In this document: piece by piece, positions 35,893-44,789 of the stretch | How positions within the stretch are numbered: position 1 is the first letter of the stretch | How the letters are laid out: each line of letters starts with the position of its first letter | NCBI RefSeq assembly: GCF_000425205.1 | Contig: NZ_AULI01000002.1 | Span: 124,001 to 188,000, forward strand | Origin: Pontibacillus halophilus JSM 076056 = DSM 19796 | GTDB lineage: Bacteria; Bacillota; Bacilli; Bacillales; BH030062 | Direction of reading: 5' to 3' | DNA: 64,000 bases | The notes under the pieces: model-generated | What the model saw: only the letters and a program-made list of their open reading frames with translations | What the model was told of the DNA's origin: nothing | The model's database searches: none | Made by a program: the position numbers and the translations under genes

Positions 35893-36735
35893 ATGAACAA
35901 GTGGATTCAATATGGGAAAGATATTTTCGAAGAATTTAAGAAAGATAACCTACCTGTCCTAGCTGCGGCACAGGCATATTACTATCTCCTTGCCATCGTA
36001 CCGCTAGTCATATTAGTGTTATCGGTATTACCTTACCTACAAATAAGCCCAGATCGAGCCATTGACTTTATGGGTGAGCTTATTCCTGGAGAAATGATGA
36101 CCGTATTTAGGGAGAATATTATTAGTTTAGTTGATTCACCTAAAGGTGGTTTATTAACAATCGGAATTATTGGTACATTGTGGTCAGCTTCTAATGGAAT
36201 CAACGCATTTATTAAATCTGCTAATATTGCCTATGACGTAGATGAAACGCGTTCCTTTATTAAAGTTCGCCTACTTTCTATAGTGTTAACACTTGGCATG
36301 ATTGTGACATTTGCTGTTTCTCTTGTGTTACCTATATTTGGTGATGTGATTATTACGATCATCAATCGCTTCACTACACTGCCTTCAGAAATGAGCATAC
36401 TACTTCAAGCATCAAGATGGATAGTAAGTAGCTTAGTCATGATTGGAGTACTTATGATGCTTTACCACCTAGCTCCAAATTTAGATTATCCATTTAGACA
36501 CGTGCTCCCTGGTGCAATCCTTGCTACTGTGCTATGGCAGTTTATTTCTTTACTCTTTAGTTTCTATGTCAGTAACTTCGGGAACTACTCTGCAACATAC
36601 GGAAGCTTAGGTGGCGTGATTGTACTCATGCTTTGGCTATTCTTAACAGGGTTGATCTTAATGATTGGAGCCGAATTAAACGTAGTCTACCATCGTAAAC
36701 ATAAACAGAATAGAGAATCAGCATTAGAGTCCTAA
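35893..36735 (+). CDS. YihY/virulence factor BrkB family membrane protein
   Basis: A 280-residue protein with six spans. VLAAAQAYYYLLAIVPLVILVLSVLPYL, TLWSASNGINAFIKSANIAYDV, and the C-terminal YATYGSLGGVIVLMLWLFLTGLILMIGAELN-type segment (here starting NYSATYGSLGG) are the family signature. It was once called RNase BN, wrongly. It is close to B. subtilis YfkH. Function unknown, perhaps envelope-related. AAGGAGG lies six bases before the ATG at 35893. Confidence 0.9.
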   Translation: MNKWIQYGKDIFEEFKKDNLPVLAAAQAYYYLLAIVPLVILVLSVLPYLQISPDRAIDFMGELIPGEMMTVFRENIISLVDSPKGGLLTIGIIGTLWSASNGINAFIKSANIAYDVDETRSFIKVRLLSIVLTLGMIVTFAVSLVLPIFGDVIITIINRFTTLPSEMSILLQASRWIVSSLVMIGVLMMLYHLAPNLDYPFRHVLPGAILATVLWQFISLLFSFYVSNFGNYSATYGSLGGVIVLMLWLFLTGLILMIGAELNVVYHRKHKQNRESALES

Positions 36736-36744
36736 TCTTCAAAG

Positions 36745-36783
36745 AAAAGTAGCTGTCCCGGTCACTCCGAGACAGCTACTTTT
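36745..36783 (+). terminator. Terminator of the YihY family gene
   Basis: AAAAGTAGCTGTC / GACAGCTACTTTT, 13 perfect pairs with a 13-base loop that can pair further, ending in T. Confidence 0.9.
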
Positions 36784-36949
36784 CGATTGTGATAGAAAGA
36801 CAATCGCATTAAGAAGAAATTCGTACTAACAAGTTACGTTCATCGCTAAATGTGTACCTCACTGTAGGATTTCCGTGTATAAATAGGAAATTCCTCTTCC
36901 TTATCGAATAAGTATAGATGAAGCCATTATGAATAAGGGAGGATAAGCA

Positions 36950-38734
36950 ATGAAGTTTAAAGAACCGCGATTGAGACACTTCTTTGAAACCTACGGGATT
37001 GAAACCTTTGCTGTTAATGAAGATGAAAGCCAACTAGTTTATAGTACGAACATCAACGGACACTATAATGTATGGGCGCTAGACTTACCGAATCAATACC
37101 CCTACCCCCTCACATTTCATAACCAAACTAATCGGGGCGTGACATTCAGTAAGGATGGTTCCTTTATCTTAATACTTACAGACCGTGACGGGGATGAGAA
37201 TGATCAAATCTATGCCACCCCTTCAACAGGCGGCGAGTTACAACCCCTTCGCACACATGAAGGTAAGAAGCACATCGGACCACTGTTCTCAGAAGATGGA
37301 AACACGCTTTATTATACATCCAATAAAGAAGACCCCACCTACATGAAGGTGTATGCGTTCAATGTAAAGGATGGGGAAGAAACCATCATTCTACATGGCA
37401 GCGATGCGCCCACCTATCTACTAGATAAAAGTAAGGAAGAACCAAATTATCTGATCATGAAACATTTCTCAAACACTCATGTCATAGGATATGTATTCAG
37501 CAATAATGAGCTCGTTTCTATGACACCAGACCCCGAATCTCAACACGTTGTAGCAGGTGGCACATTCATCTCAGAAGATGAGGTGTACTTTACGACAAAT
37601 TATCAAGCCGACCGTACCTATTTAGCGAAATACAACGTTCGTTCCCAAACTTTCGAGAAAGTTATTGAGGTAGACGATACGGACTTCACTCACATTACAT
37701 ACGACAATACGAATCACATTCTCTATATAGTGGGGAGCCATGGTGTAAACGATAGTCTATTCACGTATAGCGTTGAAACGGATGAAATGAGCATTATAGA
37801 ACTTCCTATTCGTGTTATCGATCAACTACATGTGGCGAAGTCAGGTGCTGTATATATTCTTGGCGACACTTCTACAGCTACACAGAATATCTATCGACTG
37901 TCGGAGGACGGCTGGAAGCCACTAACGTCCCACCGGGTACCGACAGTGAAGGAGGAACATCTATCGACACCTGAAGTTGTTCAATACCAATCCTTTGATG
38001 GTACAACGATTGAGGCCTTACTCTTCAAGCCTGTACAAAGTAAAGATAACGGCCGCGTCGTGTTCTGGCCGCATGGTGGACCGCAAGCAGCAGAGCGTGA
38101 TTCCTTCCGTTCACTCTTTCAAGCGATTGTATACGAAGGCTATACCCTATTCGCCCCTAACTTCCGAGGGTCGAGCGGGTATGGTCAAGAGTTCATGCAA
38201 CTAGTCGAAGGAGACTGGGGTCACGGTCCTCGTCTAGATAACGTGTATGGATTAGAATGGCTAATTCAACAAGGGTATGCAACTAAAGGAGAAATCTTTC
38301 TACTTGGAGGAAGCTATGGAGGGTACATGGCACTCCTGCTTCACGGTCGTCATCAAGATTACTTCAAAGCAGTAGTTGATATCTTTGGACCAAGTAACTT
38401 GTTTAGCTTTATCGAGTCTGTACCACCACATTGGAAGCCGATTATGGCGAAGTGGGTAGGTGACCCTATACAAGACAAGGAGAAATTAATCGAGGACTCT
38501 CCGATTACGTATCTTGACGGGATGACGAAGCCGATGTATGTCATACAAGGAGCCAACGACCCCCGTGTTGTAAAGCAGGAATCCGATCAAATTGTAGAAG
38601 CTTTACGAAACAAGGGGAGAAAGATTGAGTACCTCGTACTAGAAGATGAGGGGCACGGATTCTCTAAAAAGGCGAATGAGATTCGGGTTTATGAAGAAGT
38701 GTTACGCTTCTTTAGAGACCATCTAACCAACTAA
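36950..38734 (+). CDS. S9 family prolyl oligopeptidase-type peptidase
   Basis: A 594-residue serine peptidase. The N-terminal part (about 20-330) is a beta-propeller with repeated strands such as FSKDGSFILILTDRDGDENDQIY and FSEDGNTLYYTSNKED. The C-terminal alpha/beta hydrolase holds the nucleophile Ser455 in GGSYGGYM, Asp in QGANDPRV and His in EDEGHGFSK. It has no signal peptide, so it degrades peptides in the cytoplasm; acylaminoacyl- or dipeptidyl-peptidase activity is likely. AGGGAGGATAAGCA precedes the ATG. Confidence 0.93.
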   Translation: MKFKEPRLRHFFETYGIETFAVNEDESQLVYSTNINGHYNVWALDLPNQYPYPLTFHNQTNRGVTFSKDGSFILILTDRDGDENDQIYATPSTGGELQPLRTHEGKKHIGPLFSEDGNTLYYTSNKEDPTYMKVYAFNVKDGEETIILHGSDAPTYLLDKSKEEPNYLIMKHFSNTHVIGYVFSNNELVSMTPDPESQHVVAGGTFISEDEVYFTTNYQADRTYLAKYNVRSQTFEKVIEVDDTDFTHITYDNTNHILYIVGSHGVNDSLFTYSVETDEMSIIELPIRVIDQLHVAKSGAVYILGDTSTATQNIYRLSEDGWKPLTSHRVPTVKEEHLSTPEVVQYQSFDGTTIEALLFKPVQSKDNGRVVFWPHGGPQAAERDSFRSLFQAIVYEGYTLFAPNFRGSSGYGQEFMQLVEGDWGHGPRLDNVYGLEWLIQQGYATKGEIFLLGGSYGGYMALLLHGRHQDYFKAVVDIFGPSNLFSFIESVPPHWKPIMAKWVGDPIQDKEKLIEDSPITYLDGMTKPMYVIQGANDPRVVKQESDQIVEALRNKGRKIEYLVLEDEGHGFSKKANEIRVYEEVLRFFRDHLTN

Positions 38735-38737
38735 TAA

Positions 38738-38763
38738 GAGGAGGAACCTAAAGGTTCCTCCTC
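38738..38763 (+). terminator. Terminator of the S9 peptidase gene
   Basis: GAGGAGGAACC / GGTTCCTCCTC, 11 perfect pairs with a 4-base loop, then AGCGTTTTT. Confidence 0.9.
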
Positions 38764-38801
38764 AGCGTTTTTCTGCAAACTTTTTTGTGTGGGCCGTGCG
38801 G

Positions 38802-38909
38802 GCGAATACCACTCGCTTTCCGTGGACGAACGCCCGATCCTCCTCGTGAAACCCCACACTGCGGGGTGTCGGATCACCCGTTTTTCCGCAGGAGACGGCT
38901 GGTATTCGC
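38802..38909. repeat. Intergenic imperfect palindrome of the Bacillaceae GCTTTCC...TTTTTCCGCAGGAG type
   Basis: Ends are a perfect 10-base inverted repeat, GCGAATACCA (38802-38811) and TGGTATTCGC (38900-38909). Inside are CGCTTTCCGTGGACG, CCTCCTCG, CCCCACACTGCGGGGTGT and CCCGTTTTTCCGCAGGAG. I recall very similar roughly 100-base palindromic units scattered between genes of many Bacillaceae. It has no coding potential and is GC-richer than its surroundings. Confidence 0.7.
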
Positions 38910-39010
38910 TAGCTCTTCTCCGAAAAAGACTCTCCGGCACCTTCTTCATCCTAGATTTTGAAGGCCGATCTTTTTCAAGTTCTTGCAGACCGCTGTTCCT
39001 TCCCTATTTG

Positions 39011-39784
39011 TTATAAGAAGTAATCGCTCCATATTTTCACTGCGGAAGCAAGAATTAAGACTGCTAAAATACTTTGCAATAGCTTCGTAGGCACTCGTTT
39101 ACCCGTGTGAGCTCCTAAGGGAGAAGCAAGAAGGCTAGCAATAATCATAATGATTGCGGGCCCATAATCGACTTGCCCAGTTACAATCTTCCCAGTGGTA
39201 GAGCCAATGGATGAAATAAATGTAATCGCAAGCGAACTAGCAATCGTAACGCGTGTTGGGATTTTCAGCACAACTAGCATGATAGGAACCAATATAAAGG
39301 CACCCGCAGCTCCGACAATACCTGCGCCAACCCCTGCCACAAAAGCTAACGAAGCCGCTAAGGTCTTGTTAAAGGTAACATCCTGAGATTCCTCTTTCCC
39401 TTTATTCGGAATGAACATCATAACCGCTGCAATAGTCGCTAACACACCATAAACCAAATTGACTCCACCTTCGCTCATCAAGCGAGAGCCATAGCCACCA
39501 ATAAAACTACCAATTAGAATGCTAATACCCATGTAGAGGATGAGGTCTTTGTTTAAATATCCACCCTTACGATAGGCAAAGACCCCACCAATTGTAGCAA
39601 AGAAGACTTGTACTGCACTTATACCTGAGACTTCATGGGCAGTAAAGGCACTGAATCCTAATAAAGGAGGCAAATATAGCAGCATTGGGTACTTAATTAT
39701 GGATCCACCAATTCCGACCATTCCAGATACGAAAGATCCGACAAAACCAATTAGAAATATCGTAAGCATAAATGTAAATTCCAT
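39011..39784 (-). CDS. TauE/SafE family (TSUP) transporter
   Basis: A 257-residue membrane protein with about eight spans. [26 protein letters not shown] and [45 protein letters not shown] are the two TSUP repeats with their GxGGG-like motifs. The family exports sulfite or moves organosulfur compounds. The ATG at 39784 follows GGAGGTG by six bases. The promoter carries two copies of a CsoR/CstR-like operator, which would fit response to sulfane sulfur; that is inference. Confidence 0.9.
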   Translation of the reverse strand: MEFTFMLTIFLIGFVGSFVSGMVGIGGSIIKYPMLLYLPPLLGFSAFTAHEVSGISAVQVFFATIGGVFAYRKGGYLNKDLILYMGISILIGSFIGGYGSRLMSEGGVNLVYGVLATIAAVMMFIPNKGKEESQDVTFNKTLAASLAFVAGVGAGIVGAAGAFILVPIMLVVLKIPTRVTIASSLAITFISSIGSTTGKIVTGQVDYGPAIIMIIASLLASPLGAHTGKRVPTKLLQSILAVLILASAVKIWSDYFL

Positions 39785-39833
39785 TCCGCTCACCTCCACG
39801 AATATGATTGCACGATGATAACATGCACTCTTT

Positions 39834-39890
39834 ATACCTATAAGGGTATTTTACACCTATCTATATAAGTTTGTAAACCAATAGGGGTAT
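39834..39890 (-). promoter_or_regulatory. tauE promoter flanked by two CsoR/CstR-like operators
   Basis: On the minus strand TTTACA (39872-39877) and TAAAAT (39848-39853) are spaced 18 bases. Two 16-base sites, ATACCTATAAGGGTAT (39834-39849) and AAACCAATAGGGGTAT (39875-39890), agree at 13 of 16 positions, one beside the -35 and one over the -10/start. The ATACC...GGGTAT layout resembles CsoR/CstR operators. Confidence 0.6.
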
Positions 39891-39966
39891 GTGTATTAGC
39901 AATAGAATGAGTACCCCTTTCTTAGGTTAAGCTACTACAACAACCTTAGAAGGAGAGCATGTTTGA

Positions 39967-40782
39967 ATGGAAGCGCACTCAGAAGAACTTACAAAGATCC
40001 TTCATGAATTTGTCGATTTATCAGAGTCTTATATTCTGACATTGCCAGAGATTTCTGCGAAAGATGGAGGTTACGAGGAATTTTGTAACTTCGCGTTTAC
40101 GAAGGGTACAAAGACCTTAAAGAGCAGCAACGTTCTCCTAACCAATGCCTTGCTACAAGATGTGGTCACTCTTTCAAGAAGTATATTTGAGAATTATCTT
40201 AGTAGTCGATATCTTCAAGATCATCCTGAGGATAGCCATCAATTTATTCAAACTCCCATTGGTGTAGCTTTCCATTACTATTTGGTTGAAGAAGAACGAG
40301 TGGTTGACCGGGAAGGAAAGATTGTAGGTAAGGTTGTACCCCCTCACCTATTGAGGAATGGGAAGGACAAACGGTATTTCTATTCGTTCTATAATTTCTT
40401 ATGTAAATATTCTCACTGTAATTTCAGTACGTTGGATGATTACGTCCACGGCAACCACTTCACACTTACGAAGCAGAGCCACCCATTGTTCATCCAACTC
40501 ATTCTACTCTTTTGTTTTACGAAGCTTTATGAAGTGACACTATTTCGAGAACCTCATAAAGAAGTTTCACAGGCATATACGAGCATACTAGAAACATCTT
40601 TAAAGGTGCAGCAAACTTTGTTAAAGCAATTTGAGATTGGTTGTTCTAAAGTAAGTTCTCCCTTCCTTATCTTTCAAACGAAAGAAATGAAACGCATGCT
40701 AAAAGCAATGAGAAAGTCTCTTTCAGAACCACTAAGTGATATGAACAAAGACTTCCTACACGAACTAGAAGAGCACCAGTAA
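39967..40782 (+). CDS. DUF5677-like protein
   Basis: A 271-residue soluble helical protein. LSRSIFENYLSSRYLQDHPEDSHQF and SFYNFLCKYSHCNFSTLDDY resemble the DUF5677 family, whose R-x-x-x-E and Y-x-x-L-S-x-x-H positions recall HEPN-type nucleases or toxins. No neighbour of defence type is seen. The ATG at 39967 directly follows an in-frame stop; AAGGAGAG lies 11 bases ahead. Its last codons lie in the terminator stem shared with the convergent acetyltransferase gene. Confidence 0.6.
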   Translation: MEAHSEELTKILHEFVDLSESYILTLPEISAKDGGYEEFCNFAFTKGTKTLKSSNVLLTNALLQDVVTLSRSIFENYLSSRYLQDHPEDSHQFIQTPIGVAFHYYLVEEERVVDREGKIVGKVVPPHLLRNGKDKRYFYSFYNFLCKYSHCNFSTLDDYVHGNHFTLTKQSHPLFIQLILLFCFTKLYEVTLFREPHKEVSQAYTSILETSLKVQQTLLKQFEIGCSKVSSPFLIFQTKEMKRMLKAMRKSLSEPLSDMNKDFLHELEEHQ

Positions 40783-40812
40783 GGTAGCAAATGCTATTAC
40801 TGATGCTCTTCT
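40767..40812. terminator. Convergent terminator that contains both stop codons
   Basis: AGAAGAGCA-C-CAGTAA (40767-40782) pairs with TTACTG-A-TGCTCTTCT (40797-40812); an inner TAGCA/TGCTA pair tightens the loop. The two genes therefore end with the same codons, GAA GAG CAY CAG TAA, read from opposite strands. Confidence 0.85.
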
Positions 40813-41369
40813 GATGATGGTATATCTTTAATCTTCTTAGCTGGGTTCCCGCCTACAACGACGTTGGCAGGTACATCTTTCGTTACAACAGCACCAGAAG
40901 CTATGACAGCACCGTCTCCAATAGTAACACCTGGATTGATTACACTATGTCCTCCAATCCACACGTTATGTCCTATGGTGATTGGTTTTCCAAATTCGTA
41001 ACCTGAAGCACGTTCTACTGCATTTAGTGGGTGCGTCGCTGTATATAAATGAACTCCCGGGCCAAGCATACAATCGTCACCTATCACAATCGTACAAACA
41101 TCTAAGAACACACAGCCGAAATTTGCAAAGAACCGCTCTCCAACATGGATATTAGAACCATAGTCACATCGGAAATTAGGCTCAATAAAGATATCTTCCC
41201 CTGTTGTTCCAAATAATTCTTTAATGGCACGAGTCCGATCCTCAATTTCTCTTTCAGTCGTTTCGTTAATGATTCGTGTTAGTCGTCTTGCTTCGTCACG
41301 CTCTTCAGCTAGCTCTCTGTCTGCTGCGAAATACAACTCACCTCGTAGCATCTTTTCTTTCTCTCTCAT
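40797..41369 (-). CDS. maa: Sugar O-acetyltransferase (maltose acetyltransferase type)
   Basis: A 190-residue left-handed beta-helix acetyltransferase. [24 protein letters not shown] is the Mac domain typical of maltose/galactoside acetyltransferases. Hexapeptide repeats run from about residue 60: [41 protein letters not shown] (catalytic His), [30 protein letters not shown]. It transfers acetyl from acetyl-CoA to a sugar in the cytoplasm. The ATG is at 41369. Confidence 0.9.
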   Translation of the reverse strand: MREKEKMLRGELYFAADRELAEERDEARRLTRIINETTEREIEDRTRAIKELFGTTGEDIFIEPNFRCDYGSNIHVGERFFANFGCVFLDVCTIVIGDDCMLGPGVHLYTATHPLNAVERASGYEFGKPITIGHNVWIGGHSVINPGVTIGDGAVIASGAVVTKDVPANVVVGGNPAKKIKDIPSSEEHQ

Positions 41370-41390
41370 GATAACCCACCCCTTTAAAGA

Positions 41391-41415
41391 AAAAGCCTCT
41401 CACGAAGGAGAGGCT
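41391..41415 (-). terminator. Terminator of the M32 carboxypeptidase gene
   Basis: AGCCTCTC / GAGAGGCT arms, followed on the minus strand by TTTTTCTTT. Confidence 0.85.
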
Positions 41416-41419
41416 ACTA

Positions 41420-42922
41420 TTAGAATTGATACAATGGTTGGTATTTACTCGTTAAATATTGAATGAGGTAGTCAGGATTTAAGCCTTCTCCTGTAACGTC
41501 ATGTACGATTTCTAAAGGCTTTTTACTACTTCCATATTGATGGATGTTTGTCGTGAGCCATTCACGTATTTGATTAAAGTCTCCTTCTGCAATCACGCCT
41601 TCCACATCAACATCTTGCTTCATTGTATGATGGAATTGGGCAGCATACATATATCCAAGAGCATAGGAAGGGAAATAACCAAATGAACCACCAGCCCAGT
41701 GCACATCCTGAAGCACACCTTGACTGTTCTTACTAGGACGAATGCCTAAGTATTCTTCCATCTTATCATCCCATAGTTTCGGCAAGTCTTTCACTTCAAT
41801 TTCTCCAGCTATAAGCGCTTTCTCAAGCTCGTATCGAACCATAATATGAAGGCAATAGGTCAATTCATCCGCTTCAATTCGAATAAATGAAGGCTTAACT
41901 TCATTTACAGCATGGTAGAATTCATCAAAGTCCACGTTCTTAAATGAGTCTGGGGCATAATCAAGGAATAGTTGGAAATGATTATTCCAAAAGCCCTTAC
42001 TGCGAGCTACAAAGTTCTCCCAGAATAGTGATTGGGATTCATGAATCCCCATTGAAGTTCCGCCAGATAGCGGTGTGTACGCATACTTAGAGTCAATGTT
42101 CTGTTCGTATAGAGCATGACCCCCTTCATGAATGGTACCAAACACTGCGGTACGGAAATCTTTCTCATCATATTTCGTTGTAACACGGACATCACCTTGG
42201 TTTAGGTCAATCGCGAATGGGTGTACCGTTTCGTCAAGACGACCTCCTTCAAAGTCATATCCCATACGATCTAAGATTTCCAAACTAAACGATTCTTGCT
42301 TTCCTTTAGGAAAATGGCCAACAAGAACCGATGGGTCTGGTTGATTCGGAGATTGTTTAATCTTCTCAAGCAACGCAGTTAAAGATTCTCGAACCTTAGG
42401 AAAGACATCGTCCAACACCGCAACCGTTACACCAGGTTCATAGGCATCTAAGAGTGCATCATAAATGTGCTCTTCATATCCCCAATATTCAGCAAAGCGA
42501 CGATTGTACGCTACCATTTTCTCTAAATAAGGACGGAATGCGTCGAAATCATCATTCTCTTTCGCTTCTTCCCACGCCGACTCAGATTGAGCCTGTAGCT
42601 TCACGTACTCTTTGTATTCATCATTTGGGATTTTCGCACTTTTGTTGTACTGTTCTTCTGTTTTTTCGATTGCTTTACGAATGAACTCGCTCTCAGTCTT
42701 ACCCTTTAATTCTGTTATGTATTCCTTTACTCTATCTGAGGTAGACATTTGGTGGACTTTCTGAGATAAAGTTGCAATTACATCCGCTCTATCTTCAAGG
42801 CCTTTTCTAGGAGCCTTCGTTCTCATATCCCAATACATAAGAGAAATAGCTTCATTATATTGGTCAATTTCCTTCATGTAATCTAAATATTCTTGCTCCA
42901 ACGTGGTGTAAGTAGTAGACAT
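41420..42922 (-). CDS. ypwA: M32 family metallocarboxypeptidase
   Basis: A 500-residue zinc carboxypeptidase (B. subtilis YpwA, thermostable carboxypeptidase 1 family). The zinc site is HEGGH in FGTIHEGGHALYEQN, with IRIEADELTY supplying the Glu and GIHESQSLFWEN the conserved region between. Further signatures are WDMRTKAPRKGLEDRADV and GVLQDVHWAGGSFGYFPSYALG. It trims residues from peptide C-termini in the cytoplasm. The ATG at 42922 follows AAAGGGGG by eight bases. Confidence 0.95.
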   Translation of the reverse strand: MSTTYTTLEQEYLDYMKEIDQYNEAISLMYWDMRTKAPRKGLEDRADVIATLSQKVHQMSTSDRVKEYITELKGKTESEFIRKAIEKTEEQYNKSAKIPNDEYKEYVKLQAQSESAWEEAKENDDFDAFRPYLEKMVAYNRRFAEYWGYEEHIYDALLDAYEPGVTVAVLDDVFPKVRESLTALLEKIKQSPNQPDPSVLVGHFPKGKQESFSLEILDRMGYDFEGGRLDETVHPFAIDLNQGDVRVTTKYDEKDFRTAVFGTIHEGGHALYEQNIDSKYAYTPLSGGTSMGIHESQSLFWENFVARSKGFWNNHFQLFLDYAPDSFKNVDFDEFYHAVNEVKPSFIRIEADELTYCLHIMVRYELEKALIAGEIEVKDLPKLWDDKMEEYLGIRPSKNSQGVLQDVHWAGGSFGYFPSYALGYMYAAQFHHTMKQDVDVEGVIAEGDFNQIREWLTTNIHQYGSSKKPLEIVHDVTGEGLNPDYLIQYLTSKYQPLYQF

Positions 42923-42982
42923 AATAATTCCCCCTTTATTCATTATAGCCTGATTATACAGAACATTTAGGCTTCTGGAAAC

Positions 42983-43777
42983 CTAAACCTCCTGAAGCGT
43001 ATACCCTTCCTTCTCTGCCAGTTGTTGAACTTCATCTACAATGGATTCAAGCTCTATAACCCCTTCTTTCGGATGGCTTAACAAAACACGCGTGTAGCGC
43101 TCCTCTAAATTAAGTGGTTTACTTCTCATCCCCCTAACATTTTGTCTTAGCCATTTGTAGGACGGGTGTTGAACGTACATACGATTAAGTCCAAATAATA
43201 CTCCATTGAGTTGTTTCATCACAGAACATAACACCTCGTACAATAGAAGCCAATCCTCTCGTTCTACCAATGCTGCTCTTGATGACCATGAATTCCCTAA
43301 ATCTAAATGTTGTAGAACCATATTTTCTGATAAGATGTCTGGATAAATAGTTGTCTTTTGCTTTAATGGTTGAATCCATTGTTCTCCGTACAAGATGAGT
43401 CCGTAATGAACGGAAGCAACAACGCATTGCTTGAGCGCATTGGTCAATCCTTTCTCAACGACATCTTCCACCCATCTTACAACCGTCTCGGTTAAGAAAT
43501 GGCTCATTTCAATTTTAACGCCGTTCGGAAGTCGATAAGCTTCTGACCATTCCTCATCCTCGTATGGATAGAAACTAATTAAGTCCCCATCCAAATGATA
43601 GACTGGGGACATGCGTTCATCGACCGATGGATCTTGGTTCCACAGAACATGTACCTCAATATCAGAATACAAATCCTCCCATCCTCTTGAGACAGAACCG
43701 GCAATGAATATTCCATCGACTCCCTTGTTACCTGAGTATTGTTCGCTTACAAGCTTTGCAACTTGGTTTAAATCCAA
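42983..43777 (-). CDS. Nucleotidyltransferase-like protein
   Basis: A 264-residue protein with the nucleotidyltransferase core DGIFIAGSVSRGWEDLYSDIEVHVLW: the GS pair is kept and the metal motif reads DIE rather than DxD. The third acid could be in NGVKIEMSHF. The rest is helical. The substrate is unknown. The likely start is TTG at 43777 after AAAGGCGG; an ATG at 43807 is the alternative, so the first 10 residues are uncertain. It has the same fold family as the gene at 16894 but little visible identity. Confidence 0.65.
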   Translation of the reverse strand: MDLNQVAKLVSEQYSGNKGVDGIFIAGSVSRGWEDLYSDIEVHVLWNQDPSVDERMSPVYHLDGDLISFYPYEDEEWSEAYRLPNGVKIEMSHFLTETVVRWVEDVVEKGLTNALKQCVVASVHYGLILYGEQWIQPLKQKTTIYPDILSENMVLQHLDLGNSWSSRAALVEREDWLLLYEVLCSVMKQLNGVLFGLNRMYVQHPSYKWLRQNVRGMRSKPLNLEERYTRVLLSHPKEGVIELESIVDEVQQLAEKEGYTLQEV

Positions 43778-43849
43778 AACAACCGCCTTCCTTTCTCTCC
43801 CATACATTCTACCAAATTCGCACACCTAACTTCACGAACTTTCTGAACG

Positions 43850-44779
43850 TTATTGGAGGAAAGTGGAAACTTCTTGAAGCTGGTCCATTGATGCGACGTC
43901 TTGGCTTAATAAGGGAACATATAGAAGCTGTTTCTCTTTAAATGTACGTTCAATCTCCTGCAAGTATTTCTTTTCTTGCTCTTTTCGTTTCAACAAGAAG
44001 TTACCATCTGCTCCGTCTGGCAGTATCTTATTTACAATCAAATGCTCAACAGGTAAGTCGAACTGTTCCAACTGTTGTATGGCATGCTTTGTCTCCATAA
44101 TAGGCAATCGTTCTGGATTCATAACAAAGACAAATCCTGTTTTACTCGAGTCAAGCAAGATCTCTCTTACTTGTTGAAATTTCACTCGACGCCTTTGTAG
44201 AACGTCATAAATTGGGTCATCCACAGCTTGTCCGTCATTCAATAACTCCGTATAACTATTGTTAATTTTCTCTCGTTTCTTAATCATTTGATCCATCCAA
44301 ACGCCCATTAGCTCTGGAAGAGATAAAAGACGGATGGTATGACCCGTAGGAGCAGTGTCGAAGAGAAGATACTCATACTGATTTTTCTCTTCAAGAATAA
44401 TATTCACAATTCGGTCAAATAAAGCAGACTCCTCTGATCCAGGGCTAGCTCCCGCTAAATCGATTTGTCGATGAACCTCTTGAACCATATGGCTGTGAAC
44501 AAGCCCCTTTAGGTTTTGTTTAACAGAAGACAAATAATGACTCACTTCTTCCTTTGGGTCGATTTCAAGTCCATACAAATTTTCCTTCAATTTAGTTGGT
44601 TTCCCAGTCATCTTCCGGTGAAAGAGATGCCCTAAGTTATGAGCAGGATCAGTAGATACAATTAACGTTCTGTACCCTCTGTCTGCTAACATGCATCCGA
44701 TTGCGGAGGTAGATGTAGATTTCCCTACTCCCCCTTTACCACCCACAAACAAGATAGGCTGTCTCCATTTTCTATGCAT
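43850..44779 (-). CDS. ArsA/Get3-type ATPase
   Basis: A 309-residue ATPase of the ArsA family. The deviant P-loop FVGGKGGVGKSTSTSAIG begins near residue 11; VSTDPAHNLGHLFH is the switch I/A' region, LFDTAPTGHTIRLL the switch II motif, and MNPERLPIMETKHAI the A-loop-like segment. No ArsA-type Cys triad is evident. It is preceded by a small gene ending in Cys-Cys. A role in metal or tail-anchored protein handling is possible but unproved. The ATG at 44779 follows AGGGGG by seven bases. Confidence 0.85.
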   Translation of the reverse strand: MHRKWRQPILFVGGKGGVGKSTSTSAIGCMLADRGYRTLIVSTDPAHNLGHLFHRKMTGKPTKLKENLYGLEIDPKEEVSHYLSSVKQNLKGLVHSHMVQEVHRQIDLAGASPGSEESALFDRIVNIILEEKNQYEYLLFDTAPTGHTIRLLSLPELMGVWMDQMIKKREKINNSYTELLNDGQAVDDPIYDVLQRRRVKFQQVREILLDSSKTGFVFVMNPERLPIMETKHAIQQLEQFDLPVEHLIVNKILPDGADGNFLLKRKEQEKKYLQEIERTFKEKQLLYVPLLSQDVASMDQLQEVSTFLQ

Positions 44780-44789
44780 TCCCATCCCC

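Noticed and set aside
38737..39010. CRISPR array or tRNA cluster in the GC-rich gap
   Set aside because: There is only one palindromic unit, without regularly spaced direct repeats, and no tRNA fold with the conserved T-loop sequence was seen.
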